From Mycoplasmatota bacterium (GTDB taxonomy: Bacteria; Bacillota_I; Bacilli_A; Izemoplasmatales; Izemoplasmataceae), in NCBI GenBank assembly GCA_030636545.1, contig DAOVWR010000007.1, positions 1-24,916 on the forward strand: DNA of 24,916 nucleotides, read 5' to 3'. How positions within the stretch are numbered: position 1 is the first letter of the stretch; each line of letters starts with the position of its first letter. Shown in pieces: positions 6,650-13,254 of the stretch. The notes beneath the pieces are model-generated. The model did no database searches. It was not told where the DNA came from and worked only from the letters and a program-made list of their open reading frames with translations. A program made the translations under genes and the position numbers.

Positions 6650-8506
6650 TTAGATTAATTTCTGTATCGTTTCTATAATACTCGTTAAATCTAATTTTAA
6701 CTCTTTTAGGATTTCTTCTTTTGTTCCTTGTTCAACGAATTGATCTTCAATACCCATTAATGTTACATCTGAAAGATTCATCTTTTTACTCGAATAGTAC
6801 TCTAATACTGAACTTCCGAATCCACCAAGTTTAGCTGATTCTTCATAGATAATAATCGGTACATTTTTATCTGCTACTTTTTTCAGGATGTCTTCATCTA
6901 GTGGTTTAATAAACTTAGCATCAATAACACAAACATCTAAGTTTAATCTTTCTACTTCTTGTTTTACTTGCTCTAAGATTGATCCAAAAGCAATAAATAC
7001 TAATTCATTTCCTTCTTTCATAATTTCCCATTGTGGAAGTTGATGAATACTGTTTGGAATACCTTTATCAAAATCATAAGTAGTTTTCCCTCTTTCATAA
7101 CGGATTACGAAAGGTCCTTTATTCACTTTAAAGGCATAATTTAAAATTTTATAAGCTTCTAAAGCATTTCTTGGATGGGCAATTTTAATGTTAGGAATAT
7201 GTCTTAAAAGGGGAATATCAAAAACTCCTTGATGTGTTTCTCCATCAGCGCCAACAATTCCTGCGCGGTCTATTCCAAAGACAACTTTTAAATCTTGACG
7301 AGCAACATCATGATTAATTTGATCATATGCTCTTTGGACAAATGTTGAATAGATTGGTGTAAATACATCAACATTAGTAATTGCGAATCCGCTAGACATC
7401 GTAACTGCCATTTGTTCAGCAATTCCAACATCGATTATTCTATCAGGATATAAGTCTTGAAATTTATTGAAACTACTTCCACCAATCATTGCGGGAATTA
7501 CAACAACAAATTCAGCTTTTTCTTTTGCATAGTTAATCATATATTCGGAAATAATTTTACTCCAAGAATGAGTGTTAGGATTAGTTTTATTTAGTGTTAC
7601 TCCTGTTTCAACTTCAAAAGGACTAACTCCATGCCATTCTCCTAGTTGATCATTTTCACTGAATTTATAGCCTTTACCTTTTTCTGTCAAAACATGGATA
7701 ACACAAGGTTTTGTTGATTTTTTAGCTATTTCTAAATACTTGATTAACTCTTTAAAATTATGTCCGTTAATTGGACCATAATAAGAATATCCTAATTCAT
7801 CAAACAAAGTATTATTTATAAAGAATCCTTTAACTCCTCTTTCAACTTTCGTTGATAATTTAGTTAAGAACTTTGGTAATATCTTATATGTTTTTGCTTT
7901 AATTTTTCGATAAGTTGTTTTACCTCTAATATCATTTAATATTCTTGCTAAATAGCCAATATTTTCACTAATACTCATTTCATTATCATTTAGGATAATT
8001 ATTGGTTGATGTTCTCGTTGTCCCCCGAGGAAGTTTAATGCTTCAAAAGCCAATCCCCCAGTTAATGCTCCATCACCAATTACTGGAATTACTTTATAGG
8101 AATTTCCATTATATCTTTTTGAAAATTCAATTCCAGCAGCAGCGGCAATACTAGTAGAACTATGTCCTGCTTCGTAAATGTCATGAATTGATTCACTTCT
8201 TTTTAAGAACCCACTTAACCCTTTATACTGTCTTAAAGTGTCGAAATCTTTTGCTCTTCCTGTTAGGATTTTATGGATATATCCTTGATGTCCAACATCA
8301 AAAATCAGTTTATCTTTAGGGCTTTCAAATACTTTATGTAAAGCTATAGTTAGTTCTACCACGCCTAAATTGGAAGACAAATGTCCTCCTGTTTTAGATA
8401 CTTTTTCAATTAAGAATTCTCTAATATCTCTACTTAATTCTTCCAGTTCCTTGATCGATAAATCCGACAAAAAACTGGGGTCTTTTATCTCATGTAAGTT
8501 TATCAT
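6650..8506 (-). CDS. dxs: 1-deoxy-D-xylulose-5-phosphate synthase
   Basis: First enzyme of the MEP pathway: thiamine-diphosphate-dependent condensation of pyruvate and glyceraldehyde 3-phosphate. The start is ATG 8506 (618 residues), because GAGGTG lies six bases upstream and the protein then begins like Bacillus Dxs (MINLHEIKDPSFLSDLS). Visible motifs: HLSSNLGVVELT, FDVGHQGYIHKI, AGHSSTSIAAAAGIE, the TPP/Mg motif GDGALTGG (about 144-151) with LNDNEMSIS, HGVSPF, the catalytic glutamate in DVGIAEQMAV, RAGIVGADGETHQGVFD and PFVIRYERG, covering the three transketolase-like domains. It lies 14 bases after xseB and 19 before recN. No prenyl-transferase gene (ispA) is beside it, unlike Bacillus. 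Confidence 0.97.
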   Translation of the reverse strand: MINLHEIKDPSFLSDLSIKELEELSRDIREFLIEKVSKTGGHLSSNLGVVELTIALHKVFESPKDKLIFDVGHQGYIHKILTGRAKDFDTLRQYKGLSGFLKRSESIHDIYEAGHSSTSIAAAAGIEFSKRYNGNSYKVIPVIGDGALTGGLAFEALNFLGGQREHQPIIILNDNEMSISENIGYLARILNDIRGKTTYRKIKAKTYKILPKFLTKLSTKVERGVKGFFINNTLFDELGYSYYGPINGHNFKELIKYLEIAKKSTKPCVIHVLTEKGKGYKFSENDQLGEWHGVSPFEVETGVTLNKTNPNTHSWSKIISEYMINYAKEKAEFVVVIPAMIGGSSFNKFQDLYPDRIIDVGIAEQMAVTMSSGFAITNVDVFTPIYSTFVQRAYDQINHDVARQDLKVVFGIDRAGIVGADGETHQGVFDIPLLRHIPNIKIAHPRNALEAYKILNYAFKVNKGPFVIRYERGKTTYDFDKGIPNSIHQLPQWEIMKEGNELVFIAFGSILEQVKQEVERLNLDVCVIDAKFIKPLDEDILKKVADKNVPIIIYEESAKLGGFGSSVLEYYSSKKMNLSDVTLMGIEDQFVEQGTKEEILKELKLDLTSIIETIQKLI

Positions 8507-8512
8507 ATTATG

Positions 8513-8518
8513 CACCTC
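8513..8518 (-). promoter_or_regulatory. Shine-Dalgarno that fixes the dxs start
   Basis: Minus-strand GAGGTG is six bases before ATG 8506. It overlaps the alternative GTG at 8515-8513, so that GTG is part of the binding site rather than the start. Confidence 0.7.
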
Positions 8519-8520
8519 AA

Positions 8521-8730
8521 TTATTCTTTAAAGTCAACTAGTTCATCATCCTTCATCATTTTAACAATTACACCTTCAGCATTTTTCAGTAAATCATGAC
8601 AATATTTACTAAGCTTCATACCTTCATTATACTTCTTTACGGCTTGATTTAATGCGATTTCGCCATTTTCTAATTCTTTTACTAATGATTCAAGTTCAAC
8701 TAATGCTTGTTCAAAAGTTTTATCTGCCAT
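8521..8730 (-). CDS. xseB: Exodeoxyribonuclease VII small subunit
   Basis: A 69-residue helical subunit that associates in several copies with XseA to form exonuclease VII. The family pattern is clear: FEQALVELESLVKELENGE (about 6-24), then LNQAVKKYNEGMKLSKYCHDLL. Its ATG shares one base with the xseA stop (TAATG at 8732-8728), consistent with translational coupling and matched subunit synthesis. Confidence 0.95.
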   Translation of the reverse strand: MADKTFEQALVELESLVKELENGEIALNQAVKKYNEGMKLSKYCHDLLKNAEGVIVKMMKDDELVDFKE

Positions 8731-10010
8731 TATAAATCTTCCTTTCTCTTGTTTGTGACTAAAGCCTTTATTACTCCATCACTAACTAATATATCTAGTT
8801 TATCATTTTCTTTAACTTGACTAACACTTTTAATTACAGTATCGTTTTTCTTCACTACAGAGTAGCCTTTACTCATTATTGATAAAGGATTTAATAGTTC
8901 TAATTTATTAATTGTCAAAACAAAATTATTTTGTTTTCTCATTAAATATCTTTCATAATAATCATTTAATCTTCTTAAAGTGTTTTTTAGATCAATTTCG
9001 CTTTGTCTAAGTCGATTAATTGGATTTAATAACTCTAGTTTATCGACTAAGTGATCTAGTTTTTGAGATTTATTTTCAGTTAACCTTAAAGGTTCTCTGA
9101 AAATATATGAACTTTCAACTCTTCTAAGTGATTCAATTTTGTGCTTCAACAGTTGATTTAAACTGAATTTACTTTGTTTATTTAATCTGTCTAAATAGTT
9201 TAACAATTCTATTTGATTAGGGACCGATAGTTCTGCAGCACCTGATGGTGTTGGTGCTCTTAAATCAGCAACAAAATCACTTATTGTAAAATCAACTTCA
9301 TGACCAACACTAGAAATAATTGGAATAGATGAGTTATATATTGCGTATGCAACAATTTCTTCATTGAAAGGCCAGAGGTCTTCTATACTTCCTCCCCCTC
9401 TTCCTAAAATTATTACATCAACTAGTTTTTGTTTGTTAACTAGTTCTAATTGTTTAACTATTGAATCTTTAGCATACTCTCCTTGAACTAATGTTGGATA
9501 AACAATAATTGAAGCTAAAGGATACCTTCTATTTACAATATTTATTACATCTTGGACTGCTGCACCTGTTGGACTTGTTAAAACAGCGATTGTCTTAGGA
9601 AACCTTGGGATAGGAACTTTATGAGAGTCATCAAATAAGCCTTCCTCAGACAGTTTCTTTTTAAGTTGTTCATAAGCTAAGTATAAGTTACCAAGTCCAT
9701 CTTCGCTCATTTTAGTAACGTATATTTGATAACTCCCTCTACTTTCGAAGACAGAAATATCTCCTTCAATTAAAATTGTCATTCCGTCAATCGGAATAAA
9801 CTTAACTTTATTGGCGCTAGAAGCAAACATGATAGCACTTATTGAAGCTTTATCATCTTTAAGTGTAAAATAAAAATGTCCTCTAGAATGATGTTTAAAA
9901 TTTGATAATTCCCCTTTTAAAAGCACATTTTTTAAATGTGCGTCATTATCGAATTTATATTTTATATATTTAGTTAAAGCCGTGACAGTAAGATATTTTT
10001 TTTCTTCCAT
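8730..10010 (-). CDS. xseA: Exodeoxyribonuclease VII large subunit
   Basis: Catalytic subunit of exonuclease VII, a metal-independent single-strand exonuclease that trims to oligonucleotides; 426 residues. An N-terminal OB-fold (about 1-100, with SRGHFYFTLKDDKASISAIM) binds single-stranded DNA. The catalytic domain shows GRGGGSIEDLWPFNEE (203-218), SSVGHEVDFTISDFVADLR (233-251) and RAPTPSGAAE (251-260). A coiled-coil region (about 265-390) holding the small subunits follows, and the family C-terminal motif GYSVVKK comes near the end. An AGGGAT Shine-Dalgarno overlaps the nusB stop 8 bases upstream. folD, which separates nusB and xseA in Bacillus, is absent. Confidence 0.96.
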   Translation of the reverse strand: MEEKKYLTVTALTKYIKYKFDNDAHLKNVLLKGELSNFKHHSRGHFYFTLKDDKASISAIMFASSANKVKFIPIDGMTILIEGDISVFESRGSYQIYVTKMSEDGLGNLYLAYEQLKKKLSEEGLFDDSHKVPIPRFPKTIAVLTSPTGAAVQDVINIVNRRYPLASIIVYPTLVQGEYAKDSIVKQLELVNKQKLVDVIILGRGGGSIEDLWPFNEEIVAYAIYNSSIPIISSVGHEVDFTISDFVADLRAPTPSGAAELSVPNQIELLNYLDRLNKQSKFSLNQLLKHKIESLRRVESSYIFREPLRLTENKSQKLDHLVDKLELLNPINRLRQSEIDLKNTLRRLNDYYERYLMRKQNNFVLTINKLELLNPLSIMSKGYSVVKKNDTVIKSVSQVKENDKLDILVSDGVIKALVTNKRKEDL

Positions 10011-10018
10011 AAAGATCC

Positions 10019-10411
10019 CTACTTTTTCAAATATATTTTTATATTATCTAAAACTTTATTAGTAAAACTTACTTGTTTACTATCGCCTTCATCCGTATAT
10101 TTACGAGTAAGGTTAAGGGCTTCATTAATAACTATCTCATATGGTGTGTCAGTATAATACAGCTCATAAACTGCAAAACGAATAATCGCTCTATCAACAT
10201 ATGATAAGCGATTAATTCTCCAATTAACCAAATTCTTAATAATGATTTCGTCGATTTTGTGTAGATTACCTAAAACGCCTTCAACTGATTCAGTGATATA
10301 CTCATATTCTGAATCGATGTCTAAAAACTCTTTTTTAAGATCAATCTCATACAATTTTTTGATTATTTCTTCTCTTAATTCTCTTCTGCTTAGTTCTTGT
10401 GTTTTTTCCAT
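10019..10411 (-). CDS. nusB: Transcription antitermination factor NusB
   Basis: RNA-binding factor that works with NusE (S10) on boxA in rRNA antitermination; 130 residues, all helical. Family features are the N-terminal SRRELREEIIKKLYEID and the C-terminal LSYVDRAIIRFAVYELYY with PYEIVINEALNLTRKY and a closing KQVSFTNKVLDNI. It is the first gene of the operon running to recN. GAGGT precedes the start. The promoter lies in the AT-rich stretch upstream. Confidence 0.95.
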   Translation of the reverse strand: MEKTQELSRRELREEIIKKLYEIDLKKEFLDIDSEYEYITESVEGVLGNLHKIDEIIIKNLVNWRINRLSYVDRAIIRFAVYELYYTDTPYEIVINEALNLTRKYTDEGDSKQVSFTNKVLDNIKIYLKK

Positions 10412-10584
10412 AGTAATTTACCTCGTATATATTATATATTAAAATATATCATATAAAAGAGAAAATATAAAGCATAATCAGTAGAATTCATTTGAAATAT
10501 TTATGAAATAAACAAACAAAAACTTTTAATTCACGAAAAATCGAATATATTCTATGAAATATTGACCATTTATAATTTCCATAT
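10412..10584 (-). promoter_or_regulatory. Upstream region of the nusB-recN operon
   Basis: This is a very AT-rich spacer with no credible gene. A minus-strand TATAAT (10436-10431) lies 19 bases before the nusB start, with only a weak -35 candidate (CTTTTA) 17 bases upstream. The remaining stretch (about 10480-10584) has no pattern I can assign. Confidence 0.4.
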
Positions 10585-10615
10585 AAAAAAGCAGTTTAGA
10601 ATAAACTGCTTTTTT
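10585..10615 (-). terminator. Terminator of the alpha-glucosidase/esterase operon
   Basis: AGCAGTTTA (10590-10598) pairs with TAAACTGCT (10602-10610) around a GAA loop, with an A-run at 10585-10590 and a T-run at 10611-10615. It starts two bases after the esterase stop on the minus strand and has a U-tract there. Confidence 0.9.
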
Positions 10616-10616
10616 C

Positions 10617-11384
10617 TTAGTTAAATAAGAATTTTATAATATCAGGAAATCTTTTTTCCCAGGCAGATTCATTATGAATCGCACCCTCGATTATTTCAAA
10701 TTTAATATTTTCTGAATCCAATCTTGGTCTCAAAATATCATATATTTCTTGATTTGAATCTAAGTAGAGTTTAACGTGTTCTACGTTATCTGATTCTTTC
10801 GTTCCAACATCCAGATAGATTTTTTTAATTTTTGATAAGTCAGATTTTTTACTTAATTCAACCATTTCATTTTGAATTGGAAAATAAGCATTTGAAACAC
10901 ACCCAAATCTAGTGAAATGTTCTGAATATTTCAAGGCAGCGTATGTACTACATACTCCTCCAAATGAGGATCCCATAATACCTGTATTTTTAGGACTTTT
11001 AAATGTTCGATATCTCTTATTGATTACTGGCTTAAGATTTTCAACAATGAAGTCTAAAAAATTATCAGTTTTCCCTCCCCATACTTTTCCATCTTCTTCA
11101 AACTTAAATTTAAAGGGAACAAGTTCATCGCTTCTATCATCGTTTGACTCTATTCCAACAATAATCAGTTCTGGTAAATCAGGATTTGTTTCATATGCTT
11201 CTAGTATTCCCCAACTTTTTCCGTATTTTGCTTGGAAATCATCAAATAAATTTTGTCCATCACACATATACAAAACTGGGTAGTATTTATCAGTAGTGTA
11301 ATAACTTTTTGGTAGCGATACATACATTCTTAATTCTCTCTTTAATTCTTTTGAATACAATTTAAAAGTGCTATATTCCTTCAT
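10617..11384 (-). CDS. Putative alpha/beta-hydrolase esterase (esterase D / CE1-like)
   Basis: A 255-residue cytoplasmic protein (no signal peptide) of the 'putative esterase' alpha/beta-hydrolase family. The N-terminal segment YPVLYMCDGQNLFDD (35-49) is typical. The nucleophile elbow is GSSFGG with Ser140, a plausible acid is Asp192 (IYLDVGTKES), and His237 (GAIHNESAW) completes the triad. Its ATG overlaps the alpha-glucosidase TGA by four bases (ATGA, 11384-11381), so the two are translationally coupled and belong to the same glucan operon; a terminator follows at once. The substrate is unknown. An acylated sugar or glucan is a reasonable guess from context, but enterochelin-esterase-like or S-formylglutathione-hydrolase-like activities are not excluded. 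Confidence 0.82.
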   Translation of the reverse strand: MKEYSTFKLYSKELKRELRMYVSLPKSYYTTDKYYPVLYMCDGQNLFDDFQAKYGKSWGILEAYETNPDLPELIIVGIESNDDRSDELVPFKFKFEEDGKVWGGKTDNFLDFIVENLKPVINKRYRTFKSPKNTGIMGSSFGGVCSTYAALKYSEHFTRFGCVSNAYFPIQNEMVELSKKSDLSKIKKIYLDVGTKESDNVEHVKLYLDSNQEIYDILRPRLDSENIKFEIIEGAIHNESAWEKRFPDIIKFLFN

Positions 11385-13075
11385 TTCATCACCCTATTTC
11401 TCTTTTTATATACCAAAGCTTCATATGGAAGAAGTTTCATTTTGTTTGTAAGTTCTTTCTCTTTATAATTATATAATATATTCTCATAATCTTCGATATC
11501 TATATTCAAATCAAAAATTATCTTTTTAGAATAGAAATTTGACAAGACTAAGAACTTCGCAGTAGGAGTTTCGTTAACGTATACAAATGTATCCTTATTG
11601 TCTATATCAATAAATTCTAGAATTCCATCATTAATATTATCTTCTTTTCTCATTCTAATCAGTTCTTTATAGGTGCTAAATATTGAGTTCTTGTCATTAA
11701 TTTGATTCTTCAAATTGATTTGACTGTAGTTTTCATTAATATTCATCCAAGGTGTTACTTTACTGAATCCTGAGTGGACATCATTGTTCCACTGAAAAGG
11801 ACTTCTAGCATTATCGCGACTTCGATTTCGTAGTGCTTGCATAGCAACCTCATGAGTTGCTCCAAAACTTAAGAAATTCTTATATTCTGTATATACTTCT
11901 ACGTCTCTAAAGTCATTAAGATCTTTATAGTCTACATTAGTCATTCCAATTTCTTCGCCTTGATAAATTATTGGTGTCCCTGGCATAAAATACAAACTAT
12001 ATGCAAGCATCTTTCCAGACTCTGTATGATAGACTGAATCATTACCGTAATGACTAATTACACGTGGATGATCATGGTTGTGCCAATATATTAAATTCCA
12101 CCCATCACCATTCAACATTCTGAACCATCTATTAAAACTCTTTTTGATATGATTAAGATCAATATTTCCTTTTGACCACTTACCTGGAGTAAGATGATTT
12201 GAGTCATCACAATCAGCCCACACATGTCCAAAATGAATTAGTAAATCAAATTCATTATTGTCAAATCCACAATATTTTAATGCTTCTTCTTTTGTGGCTC
12301 CACCAGCTTCACCCATTGCCATAACATTATTAGGGTGAAATATTTCAATACCAAATTCTTCTAAATACTCGTGATGTTTAGGAAGACTAGAAAAATGTTC
12401 GTAACCAGGATGTCCTTCTGGAAAATCCCAATTTTTTTCAAGATGGTTTGATGCATCCACTCTGAATCCATCAACCCCTAAATTGATCCACCATTTTGCT
12501 ACATCTTTTAGATCTCTTTTCATATTTGAATTACGCCAATTAAGATCCGGCATTTTTTTACTAAAGATATGTAGATAGTATTCATCTGTTGGTTCATTAT
12601 ATTCCCAAACGCCTCCACCAAACCATGAACGCCATTGTGTAGGCATTTGTCTATCGCCGTCTTTATCATATTTTGGCTTTTGCCAAATATAATAATCATG
12701 GTATTTATGATGATCTACATGAACTGGGTTCTTTGCTGCCTTAAACCACTCGTGTTCATCTGATGTATGGTTTAATACTAAGTCAAAGATTACTTTCATA
12801 TCTTTTTGATGAGCAAGATTAATAAATTTTTTCACATCATTTAAAGTTCCATAATCTTTGCTTACTTCAAAGAAATTAGAAATATCGTATCCATTATCAT
12901 CCATCGGAGATTCGTAATGAGGAGATACCCAAATAGCATTAACACCTAAGTCACTTAAATAATCTAATTTACTAATTAGTCCTTTAAAGTCTCCAATTCC
13001 ATCATTATTAGAATCTTTAAAGCTTCGTAAATAGATTTGATAAATTATTGCGTCTTGCCACCCTTTTCTTTCCAT
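11381..13075 (-). CDS. GH13 alpha-glucosidase (oligo-1,6-glucosidase/maltase type)
   Basis: A 564-residue cytoplasmic GH13 enzyme of the oligo-1,6-glucosidase/maltase group that releases glucose from short alpha-glucosides. The start is WQDAIIYQIYLRSF with the calcium-type loop DSNNDGIGD (21-29). Conserved regions are DLVLNHTS (98-105), GFRVDASN with nucleophile D207, GEAGG with acid/base E256, and NHDHPRV with D335, then TPIIYQGEEIGMTN. Ala208 follows the nucleophile. Oligo-1,6-glucosidases usually have Val there and alpha-1,4-specific maltases a Thr or other small residue, so an alpha-1,4 preference is possible. AAGGAG lies eight bases before the ATG. It is co-transcribed with the esterase and divergent from the pullulanase gene. 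MalL is the nearest familiar name. Confidence 0.92.
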   Translation of the reverse strand: MERKGWQDAIIYQIYLRSFKDSNNDGIGDFKGLISKLDYLSDLGVNAIWVSPHYESPMDDNGYDISNFFEVSKDYGTLNDVKKFINLAHQKDMKVIFDLVLNHTSDEHEWFKAAKNPVHVDHHKYHDYYIWQKPKYDKDGDRQMPTQWRSWFGGGVWEYNEPTDEYYLHIFSKKMPDLNWRNSNMKRDLKDVAKWWINLGVDGFRVDASNHLEKNWDFPEGHPGYEHFSSLPKHHEYLEEFGIEIFHPNNVMAMGEAGGATKEEALKYCGFDNNEFDLLIHFGHVWADCDDSNHLTPGKWSKGNIDLNHIKKSFNRWFRMLNGDGWNLIYWHNHDHPRVISHYGNDSVYHTESGKMLAYSLYFMPGTPIIYQGEEIGMTNVDYKDLNDFRDVEVYTEYKNFLSFGATHEVAMQALRNRSRDNARSPFQWNNDVHSGFSKVTPWMNINENYSQINLKNQINDKNSIFSTYKELIRMRKEDNINDGILEFIDIDNKDTFVYVNETPTAKFLVLSNFYSKKIIFDLNIDIEDYENILYNYKEKELTNKMKLLPYEALVYKKRNRVMK

Positions 13076-13136
13076 AGAACATTCTCCTTCGGTCAGTATA
13101 AAAACGAGCTATTTTTTGATACACTTATACACTTTA

Positions 13137-13142
13137 ATTATA
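13137..13142 (-). promoter_or_regulatory. -10 box of the alpha-glucosidase/esterase operon
   Basis: A perfect minus-strand TATAAT lies 61 bases before the gene start. The -35 position carries no TTGACA-like hexamer; the palindrome at 13151-13164 sits there instead. Confidence 0.5.
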
Positions 13143-13150
13143 CTACATAA

Positions 13151-13164
13151 ACTCTTTAAAGAGT
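13151..13164. promoter_or_regulatory. Perfect 14-bp palindrome in the divergent promoter region
   Basis: ACTCTTTAAAGAGT is identical to its reverse complement. It covers the -35 position of the leftward promoter and lies about 55 bases upstream of the rightward -10. A dimeric regulator site is the simplest reading; the protein is unknown. Confidence 0.4.
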
Positions 13165-13180
13165 GAAATTATTTAAAAGG

Positions 13181-13194
13181 TGAAACCGCTACCA
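13181..13194. promoter_or_regulatory. cre-like (CcpA/LacI-family) operator
   Basis: TGAAACCGCTACCA matches the Bacillus cre consensus TGWAANCGNTNWCA at all positions but one (C for W at position 12). It lies between the divergent alpha-glucosidase and pullulanase promoters, about 26 bases upstream of the pullulanase -10, and could serve both. A LacI-family maltose regulator binding a similar site is the alternative. Confidence 0.6.
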
Positions 13195-13216
13195 TAACAC
13201 TGATTAGTGGATTTTG

Positions 13217-13225
13217 TGGTATAAT
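13217..13225 (+). promoter_or_regulatory. Extended -10 promoter of the pullulanase operon
   Basis: TGGTATAAT has the TGn extension and a perfect -10, 30 bases before the gene start. The -35 position (ACACTG) is poor, as is common for extended -10 promoters and consistent with dependence on an activator. Confidence 0.6.
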
Positions 13226-13254
13226 TAGTTATATTTTTTTAGTAGGAGGTAATC

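Noticed and set aside
10242..10442. Plus-strand 66-codon frame opposite nusB
   Set aside because: Antisense to nusB; its hydrophobic end reads into the AT-rich promoter spacer. No ribosome-binding support was noted.
10440..10584. Possible small RNA or repeat element in the nusB upstream spacer
   Set aside because: Repeated TGAAATA-like words occur but there is no stem, no gene-like frame and nothing beyond AT-rich composition.
10912..11283. Plus-strand 123-codon frame opposite the esterase gene
   Set aside because: The esterase on the other strand has a catalytic triad and a coupled start. This frame has no recognisable features.
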